The notes below the pieces were generated by a model. That model worked only from the letters and a program-made list of their open reading frames with translations, was not told the DNA's origin and ran no database searches. Below are positions 34,447-44,915 of a stretch of DNA of 64,000 nucleotides, in pieces; position 1 is the stretch's first letter; every line of letters begins with the position of its first letter. Both the position numbers and the translations under genes were made by a program. The DNA is from Caenorhabditis elegans (lineage: Eukaryota > Nematoda > Chromadorea > Rhabditida > Rhabditidae): the NCBI RefSeq assembly GCF_000002985.6, contig NC_003282.8, positions 16,678,001-16,742,000 of the forward strand, read 5' to 3'.

Positions 34447-34702
34447 ATATGAGAATTTCGCTCGGCTTTACCTAGACCATCTGAAACAGTGAGAGTACAT
34501 GAAAATAAATTTCGAAGAAAAACAGAAACAGTTCAATTTTAGTTCACTTTTTCTAACCCCGACATCTACCGGGTTTCGTCATAGGGAGTGTCGGAACTCG
34601 GTAGATGTCAGACACTGTATCTTTAAACATTATCAGATCAATGAATACAACCATCGGTGGTATATTTTGAAAAATTGTTTCAAAGACACAATTTTTGTAA
34701 AA

Positions 34703-34723
34703 ATCGGTAAAGGTTTCTCAAAA
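34703..34723 (-). ncRNA. Predicted 21U-RNA (tandem copy 1)
   Basis: Octamer 34761-34768; TGAT, first base at 34723. Confidence 0.65.
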
Positions 34724-34922
34724 TCAAGTTTTCTCAACTTTTTTGTATAATTAAAAAATGTGAAACAGTGAAAAATAATTGTAAAAATAAAGATGCCTTG
34801 GGAAAACTTAAATGTTTCTATATAAAGAATTTAAATTTTAGGTATAATTTTTTTGGTATTAGGAATTTATTTTTGAATAACTCTGAAAAAGAATATAGAG
34901 ATGGTAGAAGTGTATCAAAAAT

Positions 34923-34943
34923 GTGGAAATTATCAAAATATGA
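34923..34943 (-). ncRNA. Predicted 21U-RNA (tandem copy 1)
   Basis: Octamer 34981-34988; CAGT, first base at 34943. Confidence 0.7.
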
Positions 34944-35211
34944 CTGTTCACGAAAACACGTTGAAAGTACGAAATTTCGGTGAAACAGTGAAAAAGGTGA
35001 ACATGAAATTTTGTGACCTAAATGTTTCCATTGAGTGTTTTGCAAAGTTAATTGAGATACAATTTACACAACATTTCAAATCAAAAATTATTACAAGTGG
35101 CATTTTATTACAACAATGTGAAACATTATTATAACTTTTCATGGATATATTATTAAGAATTAAAATTCAAAATTTAAATAATGAAATTTGAGCGAATTTC
35201 CAAAGTTTTTC

Positions 35212-35232
35212 ACTGAAGATATAATCGCATGA
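35212..35232 (-). ncRNA. Predicted 21U-RNA (tandem copy 1)
   Basis: Octamer 35272-35279; TGCT, first base at 35232. Confidence 0.6.
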
Positions 35233-35952
35233 GCAAAATACTATCTTGCATTGAAAGTTTTGAAACAATTCTGAAACAGCAAACATTTTTAAAAATCAAA
35301 ATTTTCTATTTACTCCCGTTTAGCAAACCAAACCAAATAACTGATTTTATTTTAATAACCAGACAAAAAAGCATTTCTTTACAATTTTGCAGAATGTTGT
35401 TGCATAATTTGGAAATATAAAATGCTATTTTTTGTTTTTTTTTTATCCGATTTTTAATTATAACGGATTACTTTTCGAAAATTTCGGAAAACCAATTTGA
35501 GAATTTTCTAGAATTTTACCATTTATTTCCCACGAAGTAATTTCTTGACAAAATTAAAATTTTGGAACTGTGCAAGCAAAAGGCTCACTCCAAAAACCAC
35601 ATAACTGTAAGCCGGAGGCAACTCATTTTTCAATCCTAATATCCTTTGAACTTTAAAATAGTTAAGTTATGAGAAATATCTCACAATCAGAAATGTTGAA
35701 AAATTCAGCTTGCTGATTTTATTTAAATTTCAGATTAAAGGATCGTATTTTCATTTTATTTTACTTTTCAGAATCAAAAAAGTTTGAAAACTTCATATTT
35801 TCTTTTTTGTAAATCTGAAAATTTTTACATTTTCGATAACTTTTCTTAACAACTAATGGTAATGACTTTGTAATCTATTTTACATTATATGTGAAGATAA
35901 ATAATGAAACAAAAGCTAACTTCACTGTAAACAGGTATTTTCCGAAAATTTT

Positions 35953-35973
35953 GTTACTTCTGGATTTTTTCGA
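35953..35973 (-). ncRNA. Predicted 21U-RNA (tandem copy 2)
   Basis: Octamer 36009-36016; same product as 34426-34446. Confidence 0.6.
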
Positions 35974-36229
35974 ATATGAGAATTTCGCTCGGCTTTACCT
36001 AGACCATCTGAAACAGTGAGAGTACATGAAAATAAATTTCGAAGAAAAACAGAAACAGTTCAATTTTAGTTCACTTTTTCTAACCCCGACATCTACCGGG
36101 TTTCGTCATAGGGAGTGTCGGAACTCGGTAGATGTCAGACACTGTATCTTTAAACATTATCAGATCAATGAATACAACCATCGGTGGTATATTTTGAAAA
36201 ATTGTTTCAAAGACACAATTTTTGTAAAA

Positions 36230-36250
36230 ATCGGTAAAGGTTTCTCAAAA
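36230..36250 (-). ncRNA. Predicted 21U-RNA (tandem copy 2)
   Basis: Octamer 36288-36295; same product as 34703-34723. Confidence 0.65.
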
Positions 36251-36449
36251 TCAAGTTTTCTCAACTTTTTTGTATAATTAAAAAATGTGAAACAGTGAAA
36301 AATAATTGTAAAAATAAAGATGCCTTGGGAAAACTTAAATGTTTCTATATAAAGAATTTAAATTTTAGGTATAATTTTTTTGGTATTAGGAATTTATTTT
36401 TGAATAACTCTGAAAAAGAATATAGAGATGGTAGAAGTGTATCAAAAAT

Positions 36450-36470
36450 GTGGAAATTATCAAAATATGA
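36450..36470 (-). ncRNA. Predicted 21U-RNA (tandem copy 2)
   Basis: Octamer 36508-36515; same product as 34923-34943. Confidence 0.7.
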
Positions 36471-36738
36471 CTGTTCACGAAAACACGTTGAAAGTACGAA
36501 ATTTCGGTGAAACAGTGAAAAAGGTGAACATGAAATTTTGTGACCTAAATGTTTCCATTGAGTGTTTTGCAAAGTTAATTGAGATACAATTTACACAACA
36601 TTTCAAATCAAAAATTATTACAAGTGGCATTTTATTACAACAATGTGAAACATTATTATAACTTTTCATGGATATATTATTAAGAATTAAAATTCAAAAT
36701 TTAAATAATGAAATTTGAGCGAATTTCCAAAGTTTTTC

Positions 36739-36759
36739 ACTGAAGATATAATCGCATGA
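36739..36759 (-). ncRNA. Predicted 21U-RNA (tandem copy 2)
   Basis: Octamer 36799-36806; same product as 35212-35232. Confidence 0.6.
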
Positions 36760-36939
36760 GCAAAATACTATCTTGCATTGAAAGTTTTGAAACAATTCTG
36801 AAACAGCAAACATTTTTAAAAATCAAAATTTTCTATTTACTCCCGTTTAGCAAACCAAACCAAATAACTGATTTTATTTTAATAACCAGACAAAAAAGCA
36901 TTTCTTTACAATTTTGCAGAATGTTGTTGCATAATTTGG

Positions 36940-36960
36940 AAATATAAAATATTCGGCCAA
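36940..36960 (-). ncRNA. Predicted 21U-RNA
   Basis: Octamer 36999-37006; TGTT, first base at 36960. The predicted product straddles the end of the tandem duplication. Confidence 0.65.
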
Positions 36961-37351
36961 ACAAATTCGATTTATCTACTGACATTATATCATCAATGTG
37001 AAACAGTATTTTTTTTTACATAACTCTCATTTACATGAGACTGAGTTCAACTCTCTTCCACAGTCTAATTTTTTAACGAAGTTTTTCCCAACAAAAAAAA
37101 CGGATCGTCCTTTAATCCTTTGTAAAAGTATTTTTTCTGTTCTTTTACATTCTCATTTACTTAAGAGACAATTTATTCTCATGTACATGAGAACATAAGT
37201 ATTTCCCGTCAATTTGAAAACAGTTCAGACTTCAAAATATAGTTTTTTTTCAAGATATTGGTTTCTGTATCAAATTTTTTTTTTATTTAAGTAAGAAATT
37301 GTTGAAACCATATTTTCTTTTATTTTGAAGTTGAAAAAATACAAATACAAT

Positions 37352-37372
37352 GTTGTACAACACCTTTTCTGA
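37352..37372 (-). ncRNA. Predicted 21U-RNA
   Basis: Octamer 37411-37418; CATT, first base at 37372. Confidence 0.65.
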
Positions 37373-38816
37373 ATGCTTTTTTTTTACTTCTCAAACTGAA
37401 AACTCTTATCTGAAACAGTGAAAATTTGATTTTTTTTAAAATTTTTCACCACCGTCAACCTTTTGTCAAGATAAATTTTTTTTTTCGGAATCTCGATAAT
37501 TTCAACCACATTATATTCGATCGAATTTTTTATTCCTCAGAATTTCACATTTCCTGGTAGTTGTTATTAAAGCCTGTAAATAAGAAACTTTCACGATTTT
37601 TTTTTCTAAAATATGATGTTTCAACTTACTGATAAAAAATTTTGGGAAATGTAACTGTGTGCATAAAGAAAGTTGAAAAAGTATTATTTTCGATGAAAGC
37701 AACAATTTCTAAATTTAGGCAAACTTAAAAAACTCAAATTTTCAAAATTTCACAGTTTCTGATAGTTTTTATTATCGAATGTTTTGTTTTGAGTTATTGC
37801 AGGTTTGATTTTCTGTGGATGCAAGTTTTGGAACTATTTTTTGGATGAAAGCAGCTGAAAGCTGGTCAGGGATAGGTGAATATTTATGTACTTCACATAT
37901 TCTTCGGTTGTAAATTTTATTGTGGTGATAAATTATATTCAGCTTTGAAAGAAGACGGAGTTCTGCAAAATGTTACTATGATGCTTCAAAAAGTCGCTGA
38001 AACAGTAAATAAAAAGTGAAATTTAATTTTTTTCAATACGTGAAGATGTGATTGTAAACTGTAATATTAAAACAAAAATATGAAAAATGCTGAATAAAAA
38101 TTGTTTTTGCTGTTTCGCCAACTTCATTTGGTAAAGAACATATTTCTAGATTACTGAATAGCGCTATTGTAATTGTGATAAATTTTCATTTTTCGCAAAA
38201 ACCTCCAAAACGAAAATAAAAATAATTTTCTTTAATAACAGAATATTTGGAAGTTTTGAAATAATTTTCGTTGCACATCGTTCCAGTGAAAAGTCATTGA
38301 CGTAAGTTTTTAAGAAAAGTAACTGAAATGGCAGATTTTGAAAATGTAATTCTCGGTAAATATATCTCACATCAAATAACCTTTTTTTTCAAAAATAAGA
38401 AAGTTTCTACCATTTCAATAACTTTTCTTAAAAACTTACCTCAATAACTTTTTAATAGGGAATGACTTTTTTCCCTCTTTCATTTTAATTTAGGTACACA
38501 CAAATATCTATTCTACACAATAATAATAATAATATCTTATTGTTCAGTAGTCTGACAATTTTGAATTGGATACTCATTAAAAACTGATAATCATTTTTGA
38601 AGTATATGTGAAATTGAACGATAAAAATAAATCCACAGCTCAAGTTATTTGAAATTTCACACTTTCTCACTGTTATTATCAAGAACAGGTATTAAATTTT
38701 CAATACTTCATAGCGTTTTTTTCACAAAAAATTGTATTACATATTGGTAAAATGTGTTTTCCAAACCTAAAGCGCCGCTAAAAAATTGAATTTTCGTCGT
38801 GATAAATCGTCATTTC

Positions 38817-38837
38817 GAAATGTACAAATCGCATACA
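38817..38837 (-). ncRNA. Predicted 21U-RNA inside the foldback left arm
   Basis: Octamer 38875-38882; CGAT, first base at 38837. Confidence 0.65.
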
Positions 38838-39390
38838 TCGTATGCGTATTTCCCAAGTGGCTTTATCATTTCTTTGAAACAGCAAATTAAAAAAAAAACA
38901 ATATTTTCTGAACTCAATTTGTTTGTACCCTAATTGTGTTTATAAAAATTGAAAAGCTAGTGCAGTGTTTTTTAAAAGGTTATTGAAACGGTCAAAATAT
39001 TTTTCAGAGCAATTTACTAAAAAAAAAGTTGTGAAGTTGCACAACAATCGAGTATCTTATCATCCTAATTTTCGAAGTAAAAGCAAGGATAGTCTACTTC
39101 AAAACGAAAAAGTCATTGACGTGAGTTTAAAAAAAAAGTAGTTAAAAATGCTATTTTTCCTTTTATTTTAATTAACTAATATCTTTTTTACGTATTCAAT
39201 TAAGCCCGTTTGTATTTATTCGTTATAGGTAATTTTTCGATTAACAATCGTAATAAATTGAATTAAACACTGATAAAGTTATTATTTCTTGCAACAAAAA
39301 AAACGATTTTGAAATTCATTTTTCTGAATTTCACACTTTCAGTTAGTTGATATTAACGTTTGTAAATAGGATGGTATATTCGAAGACTCA

Positions 39391-39580
39391 AAAGTGTAGA
39401 CAGTTGAAGAGACACAGACATCCCGGGACCCAGTGGGCGGGGAACAGGAAGAGCCAATTTGTGTCGATTTACAGAAAGCTTGTAAAGATAAAAAGACGTA
39501 AGTCAACATAGATCGGGTCTTCCCGCGCCCCGCCAGCTGGCTCTCGGGATGTCTGTATCTTATTCAACTGTTTACACTTT
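39391..39580. mobile_element. Palindromic element, same family as 53778-53995
   Basis: GTGTAGACAGTTGAAGAGAC and ACAGACATCCCGGGACC on the left mirror CTCTCGGGATGTCTGTATCT and CAACTGTTTACAC on the right. GACCGGTAAT just beyond the right arm matches the terminal sequence of the 53.8 kb copy. Diverged. Confidence 0.75.
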
Positions 39581-40183
39581 CTGGACCGGTAATAGATACT
39601 TTTTGCAATCTGAAAACGTAATTTAGCAGCCGACATAAATTGGGGTTTTTATTGATTAATAATTTAATGATTCTCGTTTTGAAGTAGACTATCCTTGCTT
39701 TTACTTCAAAAATCAGGATGATGAAAAATATTTTGACCGTTTCAATGACCTTTTAAAAAACACTGCACTAGCTTTTCATTTTTTATAAACACAATTAGGG
39801 TCCAAACAAATTGAGTTCAGAAAATATTGTTTTTTTTTTCAAAAAAAATTTGCTGTTCCAAAGAAATTATAAAGCCACTTGGGAAATACGCATGCGATGT
39901 ATGCGATTTGTACATTTCGAAAAATTATTTGAGAAGAGAGTATCAGTTTTTTTAAATTCTTATTTTAGGCACACATTATTACTTAAAATTTGAAAATTTT
40001 ACATTTACTGATAGTTATTATTATCGAATGTTTATATTTGAGTTATTTGAGTTATTGCAGGTGTGTGGCTACTTTTGGAACATTTTGTTGAATGAAAGCA
40101 GCCGACAACATACTTGGTTGAGAATTAAAAGAATTAATTAATATTCATGTGGTTCACATTTCTTTTGTGTTTATTTTTCTTTA

Positions 40184-40204
40184 AACGTGATAAGCAGCGG
40201 TAGA
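40184..40204 (-). ncRNA. Predicted 21U-RNA
   Basis: Octamer 40243-40250; CACT, first base at 40204. Confidence 0.65.
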
Positions 40205-40713
40205 GTGGCTCACGATTTTACACTACTCTTTTAACTAGTCAATGAAACAGTGAATAAAATGTTAACTATAATCATCTTGTTAGAAATGATAGCGTAAAAC
40301 TGTGAACTGTAAATCTACAAAAAAATTGCGAACATGCTGAATTGCATTATTTTCAAAACATATGTGTGATAAAAATAATTAGTTTAATTGTAGTTCTATT
40401 AATTTACCCTTTTCTCAAAAAAAAAAATTCGGTTCCAAATTTCTGAAATGTTTTATACAAAAGAATCAGCTAGCAATTGTTGTAGACGTCAGGGGCAATA
40501 TTCATTTTGCAAAAATTAGATTTATTGGTTAAATTAAAATCAGTGAAATATTTCTACCATTTTACCAACTTTTCTTAAAGCCTTGAAACAATCAATTTTT
40601 ACTTTTGAACAATCGGAAACACAAATTAATGTATCTTAATTTTACGAATATTTTCCAATAAAATTATGCTGTTTCAGCCGGATGGTTAAACAATTTATGT
40701 GAGTAAATTTTAT

Positions 40714-40734
40714 TTCCAGCCATATTTAAATCAA
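40714..40734 (+). ncRNA. Predicted 21U-RNA
   Basis: Octamer 40669-40676; TATT, T at 40714. Promoter paralogous to 50942. Confidence 0.6.
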
Positions 40735-40868
40735 TTTTACATTAAAGTGACATCATGCAGTAAATAATATGATTTCATTAAAGTATTACAGCCCGTTGAA
40801 TTACTTTTTTTCTATTGAACAAAAGCAGCCGACATTGATCGAGGTCTGCGATTAGTAAGTTTCGAGTG

Positions 40869-40889
40869 CTTCCCATTAACTATTGTTAA
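40869..40889 (-). ncRNA. Predicted 21U-RNA
   Basis: Octamer 40928-40935; CACT, first base at 40889. Confidence 0.65.
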
Positions 40890-41062
40890 GTGGCGCGGAA
40901 TATTACTCTCATGTTTCAACTAGTCGATGAAACAGTAAATAAAACGTTAACTCCAATATTCAGTTGTTCTTTTTAATACGCTTTGTTATCTTTAATTTTC
41001 AAATAAACATTTTTAGATCACTGTTTCACAAAAAGAATGCAATAAATTGCGGTCAAGATTAA

Positions 41063-41083
41063 TTTTATAATACTTTTTCATGG
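41063..41083 (+). ncRNA. Predicted 21U-RNA (spacing short)
   Basis: Octamer 41021-41028; TAAT, T at 41063. Confidence 0.4.
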
Positions 41084-42019
41084 TACAAATTTTTGAAATT
41101 TAAATTTAAAAAACTACCACAGTTTTGGGTTTTTTCAGATTTTTTTTTTCAAATTTTCCTTTTTTTTTTAAATTGCTTTTACATAACAAAAAATCCCATA
41201 ATGTTTGAGATTGTTGATTTTGCAAATATTTTTACTATTTCAACTACTTTTCTTAAAAATTTACAAAAATTAATTTTCAATACGAACTCGAGCGCTTTTT
41301 GAATAGATATTTACAACCACCTACAACGAGACACATTGTTTTCTGGGGACCAAACATCATAATAAATTTTTTTTGTTTCCAGTTCTTTCCAATTTTAATT
41401 TTACGGAACCAACTTCTGATTTGTTTTTTTTTAAAGTACAGTGAACAAATTCGGCTCCATATTCTGAAATAGAATTTCCATTTGAAAATTTTTAACTGTG
41501 TATTAAAATAAAACATTATTAGCTTTTTTGTAAGTTTATTTAAAAATCGAAAATTTTTCGTTTTTCGATTTTTTGAAAAAAATCGAAAAACCGACACCCT
41601 TGATTATGATATCTATTTTTTTTATTTCTTGCAGTTTAATCTTATGCAGTTTAAAAATTTATTTCTCAAAAAAAAATTCACTGTTTCTAGTAGTTGTTAT
41701 TTGTCATTTTTAATAACTTTACTTAATTTCGAGTAAATGAAAAATTTGATGTTTCATGTTGTCGATTAATTTGAGATTATCCTCTAACAGTACTTCTCAT
41801 GCCAGCAAACATTTTAGTTTATGTTCCCTTCTAGTTGTAAGTTCAACGATAGAAGTTTTCCATAAACATTTTAAATCTGAAATTTTATTACAGTTTCTAA
41901 AACTTTTCTTTTGATCTAACAAAAAGTGCTTTGAATATATTTGAATCTATAAAATAAGACATTTTTTAGCCGACATCGATCGAGGCCTGCGATTAGAAAA
42001 GCTTCAAGTGCAATTATAG

Positions 42020-42040
42020 TCAAAGTTGGCCAGAATAGTA
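42020..42040 (-). ncRNA. Predicted 21U-RNA
   Basis: Octamer 42079-42086; TACT, first base at 42040. Last unit before the protein genes. Confidence 0.65.
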
Positions 42041-42714
42041 GTAACGCACAATATAGCTTTCATGTTTCATCTAGTCGATGAAACAGTAAATAAAAAGTTT
42101 ACTGTAATAGTCGAAAAAAATTGCATTTGTCAATCTACAGCACTAATAAATTGATTAATTTTTGGCAGATAAAAGGGGTTCCCAGTCAATTCAATTTTGT
42201 ACAACCCAGTCAATTGAAAAAAAGTTTACATCTTTACATTAATTATTAATTATTAATTTACATTAATGTATATAAAAACATGTATTTTAATACTGTGGTG
42301 ACGTCATCTTTCTACACTTTGTTCAGACACTACTTGAATGCTAAATATCTTACGAAACCAAGAATTTCAAATTGTCACACAAAAGCAAAAATTGGGTGCG
42401 AATTTGAAAGGTGTTCAGCAAAATTTTCAGTGATAGGCTTTAAAAACCAAACAAAAACATAGAGAACATGAAACAATATAGCTAAAGATTTTTAATTTCA
42501 ATTATTACTCCATTTCAAACCAAGAGCTTGAAAAGATCACAGCGGCAGAAAATTGGCTTAAATTTGAAATTTAATATTTTTTGTACATAGGAAATATTCA
42601 ATTATTCAAATTTTAAAAATGAACGTGAACTTTAAATAATTGATAGATAATTGATAAAACGTGTAACTAAAAAAATAATTCAAAAAACCAAAAAATCAAT
42701 ACGAGGTTTTCAAA

Positions 42715-43782
42715 ATGCTTTTTCGAAACCTGCTCTTGTTTCTCACGATAAGCTCATTCATTTGTGTTGCTGAAGCTGGAAAGATCCACAGACATCTGAA
42801 GAAAATTGGAAAGAGATTCGAAAAATGGGAGAAAACCGAAGAAGAAGGTTAGTTTTTTTTTCAAACAGTAATTTGGAACTACTCAATTTCGATGTCTCAC
42901 AGTCTCTGTTATTTGAAACGTAAGAAATATCCAACGTTGACTTTTATCTCCCAGTTGAAACAAATAAACTCATCGAAACAGTAATAAATTTTCAGTGTTC
43001 GCCGAAAAACTGCAACATTGGAACGAGCAAACCGACAAGCAGGTGAATGACACAAAATGGTATTTTGCTCAGAATATGGTCACTTCATTTGTGCATTCAT
43101 CGTCTTCTGAAAATGAGTTCTACAGTGATGCAAAGGATTCGATCGACTCGATGTTAAGTGATGATTTGGTTGCAGAAATTTGTGGATCAAATGAGAAATT
43201 GAATTCCTGTAAGTTTCAAATTTGATTTAAGAAACTTCCAATTTTTGACAAATTACAGTCAAGTACAGTCTTTATGTAGCTCATGAGAGTTTGAAGATGA
43301 AGAAAATCGATGATTCTGTGCATGATTCGGTGCAATATAAAGTGAAAGACACCCCGAAAGACACTCTTCAAGTCGTCTTCAAATTCGAGCAAACCACTAA
43401 AAAAGACGAAAAGTCCACAGTTTTGTTTGACGTAACTATGAAAATTACGGTAGGTACTACTGCGCCAAACTTATTGGGCCTGAAAATTTTCAGTTCCCAA
43501 AGCACCTAAGACCCAACTTCTTGATCACGGAACTCCATCAAGGCGGAAGTTGTGCAGATCATGGAGTTGTTGGATACGCGATGCTTGATCCAGCAACGGA
43601 ACCTCTAAAAGCTGCTTCCAGTGCCAAGGGATTGTTCTATCTATTCACTCCGAGCTATTTCAAGTACATTGGTGTTCCGTTGAATAAGCTTTCAACAAAT
43701 TGGCTCTGGGCACTGGATCCCAAGGATCTTAAAGTGGAAATTTGTCACCAAAATGAAGAGGCTCCAGTAGAATATACTAGAG
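42715..43782 (+). CDS. Secreted nematode protein, unrecognised family (exons 1-4)
   Basis: Exons 42715-42847, 42996-43208, 43259-43449 and 43494-43782, all with consensus donors and CAG acceptors and all in phase. ATG 42715 gives a signal peptide (MLFRNLLLFLTISSFICVAEA). A basic helix GKIHRHLKKIGKRFEKWEK follows, then alternating acidic and beta-like stretches with a few cysteines (EICGSNEKLN, GGSCADHGVVGYAML, VEICHQNEEAPVEYTRG). The size of these segments suggests NTF2-like repeats, but that is a guess. The last donor is GTGAGT at 43783 in phase 1. No in-phase next exon is clear, so the gene probably continues to 44.9-45.9 kb. Confidence 0.8.
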
Positions 43783-44915
43783 GTGAGTGGAAAATGTGCG
43801 ACCGACAAAATCCGGGCCGATCTCTAAAATTGACGGTTATAGGATTGTCCAACTTTCTGAATTTTTTAAAAGAATATTTTATCATATTTCTGATTTTTCT
43901 TCCCGTTATTAGTTAAATTAACAGTTTTTCAAAAAATTTGCCGTACTGCAGTGTTTCCATATTTGGACGTGGGCGACGCCTATTCCATGCCTGCCTACCG
44001 CATTTTTTTACCTGCATTTTGGCATAAACTCGATCGCATATTTTGAAGATCTGCTGCTGAAACTTTTACAAATGTTTCGGTGTTACCTTAGAATGCGGAA
44101 ATCCACGGGACTCCATGTAGCCTGCCTCGCGCCGCGCCTCCTATATAGTGCGGCGCAGAACCCGAAAAGTGTCGGCCGCGGCGAAAGAACCACCTTTTGC
44201 ACTATGTGGTGCAACCACGCCCTCCCTATCACATTATGTGTACTGCGGCCGACGCTGCGCAGGTCCGCGCATCGGCGGGCGACAGTACTGCCTTCGTGGA
44301 AGGCCTATTTACACTCAAAAAAAGCTGCGTGGCGTGTACTGCAGAAATCCTAATATTTAGGCCCCACCTTTTTCTCGTCCACTCAAAAAAAAACTCTGTA
44401 CCCCAACCAATATCAGGCCGCTGACATCTCACGGGTTCCGCGCGCCGCTGCGTTTAACTCGCTGTGGGCGTGGCGCCCGCTGCGAGTTAAACATAGCGGC
44501 GCGCGGAACCCGTGAGATGTCGGCGGCCTGATATTGGTTTGTGTCCAAATTTTTGCCTTTTCTCCGTGAGTGGACGAGAAAAAGGAGGGGCCTAAAGAAG
44601 GCCTATTTAAGCTCCATTAAAAATGTGTGTTTCAGAACAACTTTATTCGTCCACGTGGTGACCTTTCCACGTCTACACCGACGACCACAAGACAGGTGTA
44701 CAACACCGCCCAACAGGAGATGCTCATCGAATCAGTCTTAACTTTTCCTTACTTTTTGTTCTCCGTTCTTTTGTGTAGTCTACTAGATCTTTGTCAATAA
44801 ATACTTATAGAGTCACCGTTGTTCTGTTAGTTTAACTTATAGAAAATACCACTGAACGCACTGCAAAACATGGTGCATCGACCGGGAACGACGAATAATT
44901 ATTAAGTCGTGAATA
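43783..44915. other. Long intron or intergenic insert with GC-rich repeat DNA
   Basis: Includes a GCCTGCCTACCGC element at 43990, a GC-rich stretch 44100-44340 with its own hairpin (GTCGGCCGC / GCGGCCGAC) and the palindrome at 44360-44593. GAAGGCCTATTTA occurs on both sides of the palindrome (about 44300 and 44597). A TATAG acceptor at about 44842 opens onto ENTTERTAKHGASTGNDE and then a stop in the expected phase. Confidence 0.5.
44360..44593. mobile_element. Nested palindrome, MITE-like
   Basis: Outer arms AGGCCCCACCTTTTTCTCGT / CGAGAAAAAGGAGGGGCCT enclose inner arms AACCAATATCAGGCCGCTGA / GGCGGCCTGATATTGGTT. The inner stem runs over about 60 bp through CACGGGTTCCGCGCGCCGC to a GTGGGCGTGGCGCC centre. 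Confidence 0.85.

Larger units (their letters stand above)
33896..35422. repeat. 1,527-bp tandem duplication, first copy
   Basis: Every landmark recurs exactly 1,527 bp to the right, and I saw no base difference by eye. The junction shares TGCTATTTTTTG. Holds four - strand octamers (34482, 34761, 34981, 35272) and one hairpin repeat. Confidence 0.95.
35423..36949. repeat. 1,527-bp tandem duplication, second copy
   Basis: Copy of 33896-35422. Leaves homology after GGAAATATAAAAT, where single-copy sequence ATTCGGCC begins. Confidence 0.95.
38814..39922. repeat. Large foldback: inverted duplication of a 21U unit
   Basis: The left arm 38814-39107 and right arm 39674-39922 are reverse complements over most of their length (TACAAATCGCATACATCG with CGATGTATGCGATTTGTA; GAAAAGCTAGTGCAGTGTTT with AAACACTGCACTAGCTTTTC; AAGCAAGGATAGTCTACTTC with GAAGTAGACTATCCTTGCTT). 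The left arm has about 45 bp (near 39015-39060) not in the right. The octamer at 38875 is mirrored at about 39852 as CTGTTCCA. A smaller palindrome sits in the spacer. Confidence 0.9.
34430..42090 (-). other. 21U-RNA cluster block IV, almost all leftward
   Basis: - octamers at 34482, 34761, 34981, 35272, 36009, 36288, 36508, 36799, 36999, 37411, 37998, 38875, 40243, 40928 and 42079. Only 40669 and 41021 are on +. 37998 lacks a clean YRNT. A unit with TCGAATGTTT, TCTGTGGATGCAAGTT and GAAAGCAGCCGACA recurs at about 29.97, 37.78, 40.02, 40.82 and 41.97 kb. Confidence 0.88.

Noticed and set aside
34499-36947. Repeated open frames of 60-83 aa in the tandem duplication
   Set aside because: AT-rich chance frames on both strands, with no splice or domain support; repeated only because the DNA is duplicated.
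41277-41597. 106-aa - strand frame rich in K, F and R
   Set aside because: Composition follows the A/T runs; no acceptor, donor or domain.
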